From the NCBI GenBank assembly GCA_015179045.1, contig WHUZ01000007.1, positions 980,501-1,044,500 of the forward strand: a stretch of DNA of 64,000 bases. The letters run 5' to 3'. The notes under the pieces were generated by a model that saw only the letters and a list, made by a program, of their open reading frames with translations, was not told the origin of the DNA and made no database searches. Positions 46,073 to 58,184 of the stretch are shown one piece after another. The stretch comes from Kalaharituber pfeilii. Its lineage: Eukaryota > Ascomycota > Pezizomycetes > Pezizales > Pezizaceae. Both the position numbers and the translations under genes were made by a program. Every line of letters begins with the position of its first letter. Position 1 is the first letter of the stretch.

Positions 46073-48446
46073 TCAACAAGCACAACCAGACGCCACAACC
46101 TCTCCCGCTCCGGATCCTCCCACATTCACTGTCCCGTCCGCCCCTCCTGTGCCTCGTCTCGCGAGACCTGGGCTCAGCAACTCGGGCGTCTCCACAACCT
46201 TGTCCACCACATCCACAAACGGCCTCCGCACGTTCTCACGCGTCTTTGAGCTCACCTCAACGAACATTGCTCCGTGGAGCTCAGCGAGCGCGGCGCCTTC
46301 CTCGGGCTTGACGGCGCGGGAAGCAGTTTTGTCGATTTTCGAGCCAACCTATAAAAATATTGGTTTGTGTGTCGTTTAAATAAAATTAGGGAGGAGGGTT
46401 ATGGGGGGAAGGGGAACTTACCAAACACTTTATGACCCCGGGCGCCGCATACGTCTCGACTTCCCCAAACCAGTGGCTCATGGAGAGGAACGAGTCGCGG
46501 TTCGAGGTGTCATAGACGACGATGACGCCTTGGGCGTTGCGGTAGTAGGAGGAGGTCAGGGTGCGGAAGCGCTCTAAGATGTTTGGAGGGGAAGGGAGGG
46601 GGTTAGTCGAGCTACATGGTAGAGTGGGCTGAGTCGGCTGGATGAGCCAGGGAAGATTCCCATGGAACTCAGCGGAAGGCAGAAAAGGGTTCAAACAAAA
46701 TTGAAAAAATCGTAAATAAAATGAAAAGTTGGGTATTATTAATTTTCGTGTACTGGTGATAAAAATGGGTATGCTTAAGTTTGGCGTATATTAAAAGCAA
46801 TGAGCGTTATTTGGTATATGAAAGCGACACCGAGTACTGCCAATGTGACCCAACTGAAACTTCAACAATTGCTAAATTCAGTAGAAGCTTCGTATCCATG
46901 TTCCTCTTCCCACTTGGAGCTTTGGAGTTTGCCCATCATCCCCGGAAAGTAAATTATTATAATCAATGGATATTGATATTGATATTGATATGCATAGAGA
47001 TGGGTAATGATAAGGCAAGGGCATAGAGGAGAGGGTAGAGCAGCAACGTATAGGGCAGAGATAGTGAACCGAACCAAACAAATTCAACCCTATTACCAGC
47101 ATTAATAGCTTCTTAACATGTGAAACAGACACATCAAGCGATGGCGCGGCGAAAAGGTTGATACCCAGCCTCAAATTCGCGTCGTGGTCAGGCCAAATGG
47201 GAACAATGAAAATTAAAAATAGAAACTTGAAAACAATGAATTGGTATGAATTGGGGAATTGAAGTAAACCATTGGATAGGTCGGGGTATACATTGTGAGA
47301 AAATGAAAACACCGAATTAGAAACAAAAATTCCCACATACCTTGCCCCGCTGTATCGAACAACAGCAGCCTGTATGGCTTTCCGCGTACCGAGACTTTCT
47401 TCGTCTGTATGGGAGTCAGTCGGATACAAGAAGGCGTCGATCATTGATCAGCGTTACAGGTGGATAACAGGTAGGCGACATATGGGATGTATGCATTGCG
47501 ATAATCCCCAATTGTGGAGGCAATGTATACGGGGAATTGGTCATGGGAGCTAGTAAAAAAACTCCGAACTTGCAGCTGGCCGTAAAGGTTGTTACCCCAC
47601 CCGCCACTCCCCATCACCATTATCCATCCATTACCAATTATTTGCCTATCACCACCACCATCTCTGCGAAGAATAGGAGAGAGAGGCTTGCAGATGCCGC
47701 CAACGTGCTATGGCTTGCTTATGAGCATGACTATCATCGACATCTCTCACATACACACGAATCACAACGTGTCCGTCCCGAAGCTTCTCTGGAGATAGCA
47801 GGTAAGCAGGGCAAAGATATGGCCGCAGCGGCCGGACCACGTATGTGCGTGTGTTCTGCTCATGTGTGTCGGATGAGTGAATTAATAGCAATGTCGTTGC
47901 CAACAGCTGCAAACCTCCCAATAGTAGTGATAAAGCGATATGGTAATAACGGCGGTGGTGATAATGCTGGTGGTGCTGGTAATCATCCGTGCGACCGCAC
48001 AGGCCAAGACGGGGTAGGGTATGAACGGGGAGGTGCAAGGACGCAGAGGGGCTCAAGAAACTGAACGCACCCGAAAATCAACGCCAATCGTCGCCGTCGA
48101 CGACTCCGTGTCAAAGATGTCGTCTACATACCGGAGCAGCACTATAGAGTTTCGACGGGCGTGAGAAGTGAGCATGAGCGTTGCCAGATCAAGTAACCAA
48201 GTGCAAGGTAGGCTAAAACAAGGCAATACCCCAAGCCGGACCGAGCAAGCTTCTGCCAGCGTCCAGTACAGCGAAGGCAAGGCTACAGTTGCTGCGGGGC
48301 GCGAGGCGGGGAGCGGGCGGGAAGGCGGGCGGGCTGGGCGTGGACAGGCGAGCAGGTACATGAAACAATATATACTCACAACTCGTTTTCCCACCGCTAC
48401 TCGGTCCGATGAGCAGAATCTTAATCGTTGGATCTTCTGACGACAT
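46073..48446 (-). CDS. Rab18-type small GTPase
   Basis: Five exons: 48446-48380, 48141-48071, 47404-47341, 46573-46422, 46348-46073, giving 209 residues. P-loop GPSSGGKTS (14-22), switch I TATIGVDF, DTAGQE (63-68), ERFRTLTSSYYRNAQGV, and C-terminal CAC for geranylgeranylation. LLLRYVDDIFD and KVVETPELLSPG resemble Rab18 more than other Rabs. Rab18 works at the ER and lipid droplets in vesicle traffic. The guanine-recognition motif reads SKID (121-124) instead of NKxD, which is unusual. Introns 2 and 3 are about 666 and 767 nt, many times the norm here; intron 3 contains a GATATT repeat (46969-46991). Splice phases all agree. The Gly/Ala-rich tail before the CAC is the usual hypervariable region. 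Confidence 0.93.
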
Positions 48447-49413
48447 GCCCCTTCGACTCTCCCTCCTCAGGAACAGTGGCAGCGCAGTTCTTTCGTTGGC
48501 GGGCGGTGCGGAGGTGCGGCGGTGCGGCAGCGGGGCAGCGGGGCAGCGGTATGCGCGGAGGACGTAGGTAGGCAGACAAACAGCAGCAAGTGCTGGAGAG
48601 TGCTATGAAACTCGAAGGAGTCAAAACCGGATGAGAAATCCTGGTTGTATATGACTGTGTCCCGTCTCTGGACGGACACATCGACACCGCGATGTATGTA
48701 TATCCTGAGCCACCGCCGCCCAGGACCTTAGGACTCAGTTCTACGTCACAGGAGGAACAGCTCACTGTACATCGGGCCAGTGAAGCGCCCACAGCGTCGT
48801 AGTCTCCCCGCCCCTGAGCGGTACAGTACCTCACCGCTGCTACAAGTGGCAACGCAGCCGCAGAGGGGGAGGTGCAGCACCAGCACACAAGCACAGCTAC
48901 CGCGTTTTGTTTTGTCAACTAACCGCCACCGCGGCCAGTTGGCGCACTTCAACAGATCTTCGCTTTCCACAATCACATTCACATTCACTGCATTCCCGAG
49001 CCGGCCCGAATGAGCACTTTGCTATCCATATTTCTACTGACACCCGCTTGACCACCACCCCTAGGGGAATTTTTTTAATCGACCTCCAGTAATGCCATCA
49101 TCGTATTATAGAACCAAGAGCATGATCTGCAAGTATGACAATAATAACAAAACAAAGTGAAAACCCCGAACGTTTTATTGAAGATCAACCCGTAAATGAA
49201 TAAGAAAACAAGGGAAACGGTAAAATAAGGAAAAGCAATGACACAGATGTAGCCGAGATAAGGTTTCGAAATTTAAGCTCTTTGCCGAACGAAACCAGTT
49301 ACCCCCAAACCCCGAACCAGCCAAGTACCCTTACACCTCCATGATGATGTCGTTAAGGTGAAAAATGTTAGTGCGTCCTGTTACTTTTTTGAATTTGATT
49401 TATTGCTCATCAT
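48447..49413. other. Spacer between Rab18 and eS1 genes
   Basis: 967 nt: the Rab18 upstream region, moderately GC-rich with GCGG/GGCAGC repeats near 48500-48550, and the eS1 3' UTR. No gene is supported. Confidence 0.45.
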
Positions 49414-50451
49414 TTACACGCTCTCCTGGGGCTCAGGATCCTTGTAATCACCACGTTCAACCTAAAACGACACGATGGTTAGAAACCTAGTTAACCAGAG
49501 AACCCTTGTGATTCTTACTTTCTGTCCAGCATCGTCTGTGCTTGACTCTCCATGAAGAGTCAATAGAGCACCCAAATCAAACTTAGGTTGCTTCAAGAGC
49601 TTAACCTTTCGGATATGTACGTTTTGTAGTGGGTAGATGCCACCAGTTGCCTTCTCAATTTCACGTCCGATGACCTCAGGGATGAACTTGGTGGTAAGCT
49701 GAGCCAAAGTGCAGCTGGTAGCTTCACGCTGGATGATTTCAACCATCTTCTTACGGATGGCACGGATCTGAGAGGTTTGAGCATATGTTGTCTTTTTGAT
49801 TTGGTTATTCCGTCTTTGGGTGAAACCAATGGCGAATAGGCGGAGAAGGTAGTCATCAGTAGTTTTGACGGTGACGTTGGCCTCAATGAGGGTTTGCCAT
49901 TTTCGTACCAGGGATCGCAGTTTGTCTGATGTGAAGTCAAGACCGTGGAAGTTTGTTAAGCAATTCTTGCCCTGGATTTCATCGACTCTGAGTTTGATCT
50001 TGCGGAAAGCTCCGTGTTGCTCATCCTTCTGTAAATCTGCCAAGCATACTTCGAAGATTCGTCCTTTTAAAGCGTCATTGGCGTTCTTCAAACCAGTGGT
50101 ACGGTTGACAAAAGTCTTTCCGACACTATCTCCCACCAACTTCAGTTAGTCCGGCGCCTCTGTTCACTTCAGGATCAATTTATGGTGTCTTACTCTCTGG
50201 TAGCGAACATGGATGGGGCCTTCATGCCATACCAGTCAGCATAATTACCATCCCAAATAAATGAAAGAAACACTCGCCTTGATGCCATACCAGTCCTTCC
50301 TGGTGAATGGATCTTGAACCTTCTTCTTGAGACCCCTGTATCAAACAACACCCACATTAGATGATGTCCAATGGTCCAATCGCTGACAGGGTCTCCTGCA
50401 AAGCACTCACTTCTTCCCCTTGGACAGCCTCTTATTCTTACCAACGGCCAT
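49414..50451 (-). CDS. RPS1: 40S ribosomal protein eS1 (S3a / Rps1)
   Basis: Five exons: 50451-50411, 50335-50278, 50219-50194, 50125-49519, 49461-49414, giving 259 residues, the usual length. Start [19 protein letters not shown], then [55 protein letters not shown] and ending EPQESV are unmistakable. eS1 is a small-subunit protein near the mRNA exit. Intron 2 (50277-50220) has a GC donor, and its last about 20 nt copy the end of exon 2. A 5'-UTR intron is likely just upstream. Many introns near the 5' end are typical of fungal ribosomal protein genes. Confidence 0.96.
50220..50277 (-). other. RPS1: GC-AG intron of eS1 with duplicated exon end (58 nt)
   Basis: Exon 2 ends GACTGGTATGGCATCAAG followed by GC; the intron ends GACTGGTATGGCATGAAG followed by GC. 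The 20-nt copies differ at one base and are offset by exactly 58 nt, the intron length. Splicing at the same place in each copy (AAG|GC) restores GIK-APS, as conserved in eS1. Confidence 0.85.
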
Positions 50452-51809
50452 GGTTGCTGCTGTTTTCTAAGATGGACACTACGTTGTATTAGTCTACCTG
50501 ACACCAGAATTTGAGCATTTCGGCAGTTGCTTGATTAAGCCTGCGTACCTAATTGTTCGGCGTGATAACACTCGATCCGTGCTCAAGAGGGGTCGTAAGG
50601 TCTATATCGTATTGACGTGGGTCGGTGTCGTTCAACGTAGCTAGCTGTAAATTTCCCAACTTCGCTGTGTTGAATTGGGTGTGGGCTGTGTGTGGGTGGG
50701 CAGGGTTAAACCTACGTGGTGCTAGCTCTACGCTTTGTGCTGAGTTGCGCAGCCGCCAAGCTGTGTTCTATCGTCGCCAAGCCCTTAGTTAGCATAGAAC
50801 TCTCCAAGACATATCCAGTCTCAAAATAGCGAGCTATGGCTTAGCACTATGTTCAGACACTTCGACTACACCTAGTCGGTTGCACTACACAACCAGACTA
50901 GACTACACCCAAATTGAAAAGTGCAGCCCGAAACAGTCTAGCAGCAAAGTGTTTGGGGCTTTGAACTGCCAGACAATTTTGGTGGCAACTGCGACTACAG
51001 TCATAAGAGTCCGTCCACAATGGCCAGACTAGCACACAAAAATACTCCCTAGACCGTTCGAGAATAATCTCCGGCTTAAAAGTGGATCTATTCAAATGTA
51101 ATTTTCGCCATTTGTGGCATCGCCTTCTGGGAGAGATGAAGTTTCCGAAATTTAGTGGAAACAAAATGAGGTTCTGAAAAAAACAAAACAGGGATAAACA
51201 CGAAGGAAAAAAGGTTACAATGTCCCTCTAGACCTAAGACTTCATACTTCCTGTTTCTCTCCATGTGAGTGGCGCTCCTTGCCAACATGCCAACATGCCA
51301 GATCCTCATGAAAAACCCCGGCGATTATGAAAGGCTTTAAAACCACAATGGAAACCGAATATCCTAGTATAAACCCAACTCCCAACATGAAAACCCTTAA
51401 AAAATTAACAAAAAAGGAAAATCCCATAGCGCGCCCAAATACATGAATCGATGTCAGTTATTACAAAGGAAATGGTAAATGAATGGTGTGGAGCGCTGCT
51501 ATAGACGAGTGGATCTCCAAACGTCATTGCCGCCGTCCAATTATACATGTAGTTGTAACAACACAAAAACTCGCAAGCAACCAAATGACACCTGAGGACC
51601 CAAAGTAGAAAATGATGGACAAAGGAAAAATAAAGCAAGAAAGGAGGTGCCGACGCCAGAATACAATTCCAAGGGGAAACGATGAATAAAAATGTACAAG
51701 AATTAAAATAGTAGATTTTGTGTTGCTGATTGGTGCTCCGGCTCGCTATCGTCTTTAGAAATTTTTGAAAGAAGATGTATCGAAAGTTGTTTTCCCCACA
51801 CCAAATACT
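50452..51809. other. Spacer upstream of eS1
   Basis: 1.36 kb with the eS1 promoter. It contains an interrupted inverted repeat TAGTCGGTTG/CAACCAGACTA (50873-50903) resembling the palindrome at 1618. The distal part is the A/T-rich 3' flank of the next gene. No coding sequence is supported. Confidence 0.4.
50467..50548 (-). other. RPS1: Possible 5'-UTR intron of eS1
   Basis: A GTACGC donor, a GACTAATA branch sequence and a CCATCTTAG acceptor lie 15 nt upstream of the ATG. Such leader introns are common in fungal ribosomal protein genes. Confidence 0.45.
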
Positions 51810-52370
51810 CTAACATCTTTTTTTTGGCTGGCAATCCTCGTCTTCTGATGACGTTGAGTCGCAGAACTGATCGAAGTCGGGAAAGCTAATGTAGGTGCCT
51901 GGATTATTGTTAATTAAAGTCCATCTGCGTATCGTACTGGAAGGAAACATACTGCCATTAGGGCTCGTTGGGAGCTGTTTGGGAAATGTGTGGAAAGAGA
52001 ACTGATCACCTTCGCCTGGAGGTGAAGATGCAGGAGATGATGAATTTGATGATGTCAGGCCGGGAGAACACATTCCTGAAGCTGTGGGCATTGGTGCTGT
52101 CGCCGTTGGTACGGAAGGCAATACAGCCACTTTCGCAAGGAGAGCTGAAGCTCTCATCTGTGATGGTGACTTGCATCGGTCCCTCTCGAGCTGCTGCAAG
52201 GAAGAGATATCTGTTGATACCGATGGTGGGATGACAGATGGAGGACTAAGAGGACCCTTCCTCATCTTTGAGCTTGGAAGCGTCAAAACCATTGTTGATG
52301 CTGCGGAGTGAATTGCGTTCAAGTTGGAGGCTGTATCTTGGGCAGAAAAAGGGTTCGAGGATGCAACCAT
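51810..52370 (-). CDS. Unrecognised Ser/Pro-rich protein
   Basis: The open frame runs from ATG 52370 to TAG 51812-51810 without a stop (186 residues). A 54-nt segment (51952-51899) has GTATGT, TTAATTAAC and CCAG and a length divisible by three. I think it is an intron, giving 168 residues and joining TSPNGS to TYISFPDF. The protein is rich in Ser, Pro and Thr with several SP/TP sites (SPPS, KSPS, CSPG, TSPN), begins MVASSNPFS, and ends in an acidic SEDEDC followed by KKRC. It is probably disordered and possibly a phosphorylated regulator; no family is recognised. A TATTTATAAT element 41-50 nt upstream and a CT-rich leader support a real promoter. Confidence 0.6.
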   Translation of the reverse strand: MVASSNPFSAQDTASNLNAIHSAASTMVLTLPSSKMRKGPLSPPSVIPPSVSTDISSLQQLERDRCKSPSQMRASALLAKVAVLPSVPTATAPMPTASGMCSPGLTSSNSSSPASSPPGEGDQFSFHTFPKQLPTSPNGSMFPSSTIRRWTLINNNPGTYISFPDFDQFCDSTSSEDEDCQPKKRC

Positions 52371-54344
52371 GATGTTGGTTTTTTTTGTGAGAGAAGGGTA
52401 GCCGGTGATGATTATAAATATGTAGGCAAGCTTTGACAGTTGATGCGTTGAAACTGCAGGCCAATGGTATTGCCCCAGGTATATTATGTATTTGAGCTCC
52501 CAAAAGTGCTAAATTCGCTGAGGTGTATTCGCTCTGAGCTAGATGGAAGAAGAGTCCAGAGGGGGTGGACCGGAGATTATGTACCCTAGCGTCGAGCAGA
52601 AAATAGGAATGGGTACTAGAGATGGGGTGCCAGGTCAAAGCGACGGTCGCTTGAGGGTTAGACAGAGTGGTAGGATCGTGGTATTGGGACTGGATAGTAT
52701 GGTGGTGTGCAAAACGTACGGATTGGGCAAGACTGGGAATTTATTCGAAGTGTGCCAATGCCAGGTGAAGCAGAGGGCAGTGGTAGCGTGGACAAAAGGT
52801 ACGTTCCTCTGTCTCCCTGGGGGGGGGCAGCTTGTGAATGGGATTCCGTTGCACCCGTCTGCGGGATAAAAGAGGGCAATCTTTTTTTTTTCTGCTTCTT
52901 TTCCTCCAAGGTAGGAGAAGGATAGTAGCGTGCGCAAGATGCAAAATATCGCAGGCAACCTTTTTGTGTTTGCGATCTGTGAGTGGTCCTTTGACGTTGA
53001 TGCAGACGAGTTGTTAACTTAGTGCACCTATTCTTAATATGAGCTCTGGGAAGGGGGGGGGGGCGGAGGAGAACTTGGTACTTGGCCTTGAGAACTTGGG
53101 ATCAGCGTCAGCGGAGGGCGCCAGGCAGGTTGCGGTAAGAAGGTGCCATTCAGGCTTGGCGGGAGGCAACGCTCAGCAGCAGCAGCAACGCAGCAGGCTG
53201 GGCCGCCCTCGTTGACAAGCTCGGTGTGGGCTCGAATCTCCCGTTCGTCTGGGTGCCTGTTATCCTGGCGCTGCTGCTGCAGTGGTGGGATGCCGGGGGC
53301 AGCAGGGGAAGGTGCAAGGGGGACGGGGATGCGGGCGTGTGGGGGGGATGTGAGCGCTGCGTCCGCCTGCTTCACTGCTTTGCTCTAGCGCTCGACGGGG
53401 GTGCACACGCAGGCAGGCAAGGAGAGCGTGAAGGTTTGGAGAGCAATCTGGCATGCCTAGCAAGAGTGTAGGGCGGACGGGCTGGTGGGCATTCGCAACA
53501 GCAGGCAGACGACGCGGCGGCGAGAGGGTATAACACCGCTTCGCCATTGAAGGCTCCAGAGAGAGCATCGTTGGCGGCAACGGCAGCTAGTGGAATGGAT
53601 GGAGGGAGGGCGGACGAGGGGAGATGTAGCAGGCCGTAGAGCCACATGCTCAGCATTCAGCATGTCAGAGCTTGCAGCGCTCCTTTCTCCCGCCAGAATT
53701 GACCCCACTCCCCGTGTGTGTCAGTTATCCGCACCGTCCACCGCAGCACAGCGCAGCTCTGCTGGCATATCCCTCTGTGCTCCATCGAATTCTGCCGACT
53801 GCTTGCTCGCACACCGGCTTCGGCGGCGCGGTATTACGGCCCACCCTACGTAGCTCAGCTTGCTACGCTTTAGGAGCTGCGCTCCGTGAGGGCAGCCCCC
53901 GGGATGCATCGCAGCATTATTAGGGTAGGGTCAATAAGTACACAGCCAGCCAGCTATACTCGTGTTACAGTTCCGGTGCCAGCTCGAGCAAAGAATCATA
54001 TCCCGGCAGGTATGGAAAATACTGCTACTCCAGACTTTCTAACCTACACGCCCTTTATGTCGCTGCTTTCTGGACAAGACTAAGCATATGCTGCAGAGCA
54101 ATGCAATACCAGGCTAGGTAGGCCACAAGAGGGTTACCCAAGCGGCCCAGTCATCGTCGCCAGTCGGGGTTAGCCCAATGTGCCCGCAGCCAACCCTCAA
54201 GCGCTGTCATTGTGAGCCCGATGAACCCAACCTACGTAAGAATGGCGTCCTTCGAGCCTGGTAACCATGCACATTTCCTTGACAAGTAAGCACTTCTGGG
54301 ACCGAACAATAAGGCCTGTTTGAGAGTCTTGTCGGCAGGAGGGG

Positions 54345-54378
<34 letters not shown>

Positions 54379-57300
54379 AAAAAATAGAAGGATGCAAGGC
54401 AGGTTTGAGAGTTAGTTATGCGGGACACGATACAGAAAAAAAAATATTGTGAAAAGCAGGAAGCAATATAGATCGAGCTATCAATCATATTGGTACCCTG
54501 TGCAGAAGCATGCGCGGTTGGCATGCTCTTTGCTCCTGTGGCCAGCCTGGACGGCGATACTAGCATGCCGTCCCATATAATCCATTTTCTGTCATTATGG
54601 TCCTAATACAAACATGTTGACATGGCCGACAATTCAAGTTTGCCGCCCATCAAGTTTGTCGCCCATGACGTTAGCTGACGAATTGTAGCATTTCTGGGCT
54701 TCCTTTCTGAAAGCTTGCATTGTGAGTCAGCGTACCTGCCATTGGGCACCGTTTGCAGATGTTCCGCTGCTCACCACAGTCATGGTATTCTATGATGACT
54801 GCCGACATAGGACGTGAGACATGGGACATGGACATTATGCATATGGGAATCTTCCGTCCAGTCAAGCATGCATATCTGACTGCCGGACATCACAGGCTTT
54901 ATGACTAGCATGATGTGATCGCGTAGGGCTTGTGGAGTTCACAACGCATAGCTGATGCTACCGGGTACGCTGTGCCCTGCAGTATTCCATATCATACTGG
55001 GCGTTCACTCTTCTCTTATTGCCTCGCGCCTTATTTTTCCTATCTCAATATCAATTCCGACTTTTGATTGCTGATTACACAGCTACTTGCTAATACAACC
55101 ACTTGCAGAGGCATGCATGCAAACACATAGAGGCTCAGCACGTGCCAAATGAAGAATACCAGTGATAACATATCTACTTGATGTACAGGGTGTACTCGAG
55201 TACATAGACAAGATATGGCATAAAGGAATGCAGCACTTGCGGCATGCAGTAATTCGCTCACTGGGCAATGACATATGTCACATCAAACTTATTATCGGAA
55301 TGTCGATAGTTCAGTCTCGCTCCTCCAGGCACAGCACAATAGTCGCCAGGAACTGCACACTTTCATGACACGGGGGGCACCTTCGCTAATCAATGCCGGT
55401 CTGGCTGCTGCGGCCGTCTGTGTTCCCTCCTGTCCTCGCGATGTTCTCAACTTCCTCACTCTCGTCTACCCCAGGCTTGGTTCCCCCGCGATGCCCAGCC
55501 TGGTCTGAACCACAATCCGCATATGTATCCCCAACACATCATGTAAATGATATCAAGCCTCTCTAGCGCTCGCAACCTCACTCCCACTGCCTTGTCGAGC
55601 CTAGCTTGAGCCTCATGTCGCCTGCGCCTGCACTGCCTTCAAACTCATGATCACTCACTGCAACGTTTGATGCAGACTATATCAAAATACCCAACCCATC
55701 CCACCAATGCCAGCTGCACCTTCCAAACAGGTGCATCACCGATCCAATAGACATCCTTTGATGTTCTGATTCGTCTCTATCAAACCTTTCCTTAGGCCCC
55801 TCTCCGACTCACCCACATCACCTGGCACCTTTTTGGTGGGTGAGAGCAGTCGCCTTGTCAGCATACATGCTTAATTCTGGTCTGTATGCTTAGAGTGAAC
55901 AGGCAAGGAAAAAAAGGAATTCATTACGACACCTGACAAATTTACCACCCTCGACATAAACTCTCTATCCCGAAACAAGCAACCGCGGAAAAGTTGAAAA
56001 AGAAAAAGGGATATGCAGTACACAGAAACACTGCGCTTCTTACTGCTCGCCGGATTTACCCCGTCCACGGGGCCACTGCTCTATTCTAGTGTTGCCACCG
56101 CAGCTCAGCACGTGAATCCTGCGTATGTGGTCGTGCGTGAGAAGTGAAAATTTTCACCCTTTTGTCTGACACTGAGACGTTGCAGCTCTGTTCCTCAATC
56201 ATGCTTCTCGCTAATTCTCCACAGCAAATCCGCTTTCGAGCTCACTCATCATCCCCCGCTCCCTCCCCCGCTCTTGCAGCCGAACAGATAAGGCGGGGCA
56301 GAAGCGGCGAGGTTCGCTAGCAGAGATTTCCAAGAAGATGTTCTAAAGTGCGTGCCAGTTTCGTTTAATTGATGATTTCCCAATTGACTGGTGGCGAACG
56401 GAACAGGTGGAGACTGACGGGCGTAGCGGGTTGCCTACGATTCACTTAAAGCTAGTTATACTAAAAGATTCAAATGCTTGTCTTGATGTTTCCCTCTTCG
56501 GCCTCCGCTAACCGAGCTACGGTCCTACAATTGGGTGGGATCTTCTGATCGAATTGGGCGAAGGGCATTACCCAAAGCGCATAACCAGGCGGTTTTTCTA
56601 AGCATAGAAACAGATACCAGAGCTAAATTGCACCCGCCCGTTCCGCATCTCACCAGAACTTTTCCTGCACCAGGAGGTTGAAAAGGGTTGATCGCCTAAG
56701 CTGACATGCGCATGCTCATGCCCAGCTTGGGTGAGTCCACTACCTGAACTGTCCATCCCCTCCAAGCGCGGCAGTGACAATCCCATGCATACATCCTGAG
56801 CATCCTTGTATGCCATCAGTGTGCGAGCGAGCGCATATCCCACACGGGCACATCCCCCACTGTACTCGAGTACTAGTACACCCCACACCCCACATTCCAC
56901 ACCCTGCCCACACACTCACGAGCCACCCCATTATAGAAAATTCCTTCTGAAAATCAGCGGGAGGGCGGAGTTTGGAGCGCCCCAAGCCTTAGCCGGGACA
57001 AGGCAAGTCAGGAATTTGGTATCCAACCGTCCCCCAGGCCAATCAGGATACAAGGAAAGCTACAGCACTTGCGACCTGACCTGAGCCTTACCTTACCTGC
57101 TTTGTCTTGAGAAGTTTGAATCAAAATAGACTCCGAGGAACATCGAGCACGTGCTGCGGGAGAGTTTAGAGTTGGGGGGTGGTCTGTTGCAGGGATATAG
57201 GCGGAGTACTCGCGTGAATGGGACCTGAGCGCCCAGCGGCGATTGTCCATATAAACAAAAATTGATATCAGAATGAGAAGTGACCCGATTAATCTACAAC

Positions 57301-57794
57301 TTGAACTGCTGATACTGTAGCGGGATGGATTATGCTACAGTACAGGGTATATAATATTCAGGAGTTACAGTGTAGTATCTACAAAAATGTCTTGATGACT
57401 GGTATTTTATACAAAACTGCAACTTGTTGGAATGCTATATATCAGTAGTGCCACAGCTAGATAGACAATCGGGTTTTTTTAGATAGATATACCTGAAACT
57501 TCATGGTTCTTGTTGTCAAACAGATTTTAGGGCTATGTATCTGCCTTGAAAAAATCACAAAACTCTGAAACACCAAGACTGTCAAATTCCCATACAAATT
57601 GCCATTTTGGTGGTCAAAACTCGTTATCTGTAAATAATAGCTCGGTACAGAAATAACAACCAACGGAAAAATATTAAAATTATTATGTAAGATGGATTCA
57701 ATATGTATTGCCATAGCGAAATTTATCAGCCCCTAAAAATTTTCTCCTGGTATGGAGCTACGCTATAATATAAGTAGAGAATATTTGGTTAAAA
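52371..57794. other. Gene-poor region
   Basis: 5.4 kb without a supported gene. GC-rich G-run block at 53040-53700 with large overlapping compositional ORFs; A32 run at 54345-54376 flanked by 10-bp direct repeats; an inverted repeat TACTGTAGC/GCTACAGTA at 57313-57342. Confidence 0.4.
54318..54412. repeat. Poly(A) tract bounded by GTTTGAGAGT direct repeats
   Basis: GTTTGAGAGT occurs at 54318-54327 and 54403-54412. Between them lie a short unique segment, an A32 run and an A-rich tail. This resembles a tiny retroposed insertion with target duplication, but the poly(A) is not adjacent to the second repeat. Confidence 0.3.
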
Positions 57795-58184
57795 ATGTTA
57801 TTATTTGTAGCTGTATTAGTCATCCATCTAATTGACTACCACTATTCACATGTGCCAAAGAAAAGTGGCATCACCAAGATTTCTGCTAGGGACGTGCACA
57901 TACAATCGCGGGAGTGCTGTGGCTATGCTATGAGGGACGGCGAAAAACGCAGTCAGGGGATTGCCTTTTTGGGACATGACCATGACATGCATAGCAGATT
58001 GCATTTCTTGGTGATGGGTAAAGTAGCTGGTCCGAAGCAGGTTGGACAAGTTGTGGTTAACAGACTGCGGTTCTTAGACCCCTCGACCTACGTTATTATC
58101 TATTCAGTGATGCTGTGGGACGAATACGCTCTTGAGCAGTTCGAGTCAGCTCTTCCGCGAGGGGAATATGAAGAATCGGAGTAA
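57795..58184 (+). CDS. Hypothetical 129-residue frame, possibly a gene fragment
   Basis: A continuous ATG-to-TAA frame with protein-like composition: a hydrophobic start (MLLFVAVLVIHLI), then a mixed region containing VAGPKQVGQVVVNRL and LWDEYALEQFE. No family is recognised. Frames downstream to about 58620 in other phases look similar in composition, as if a longer gene had been broken by frameshifts, but I cannot show this. Confidence 0.25.
   Translation: MLLFVAVLVIHLIDYHYSHVPKKSGITKISARDVHIQSRECCGYAMRDGEKRSQGIAFLGHDHDMHSRLHFLVMGKVAGPKQVGQVVVNRLRFLDPSTYVIIYSVMLWDEYALEQFESALPRGEYEESE

Noticed and set aside
47537..48064. 175-residue + frame
   Set aside because: It lies within intron 2 of Rab18 and on the opposite strand, with His/Thr/Gly-rich low-complexity content.
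53034..53708. Large overlapping ORFs on both strands
   Set aside because: Compositional frames in GC-rich simple sequence; no motifs.
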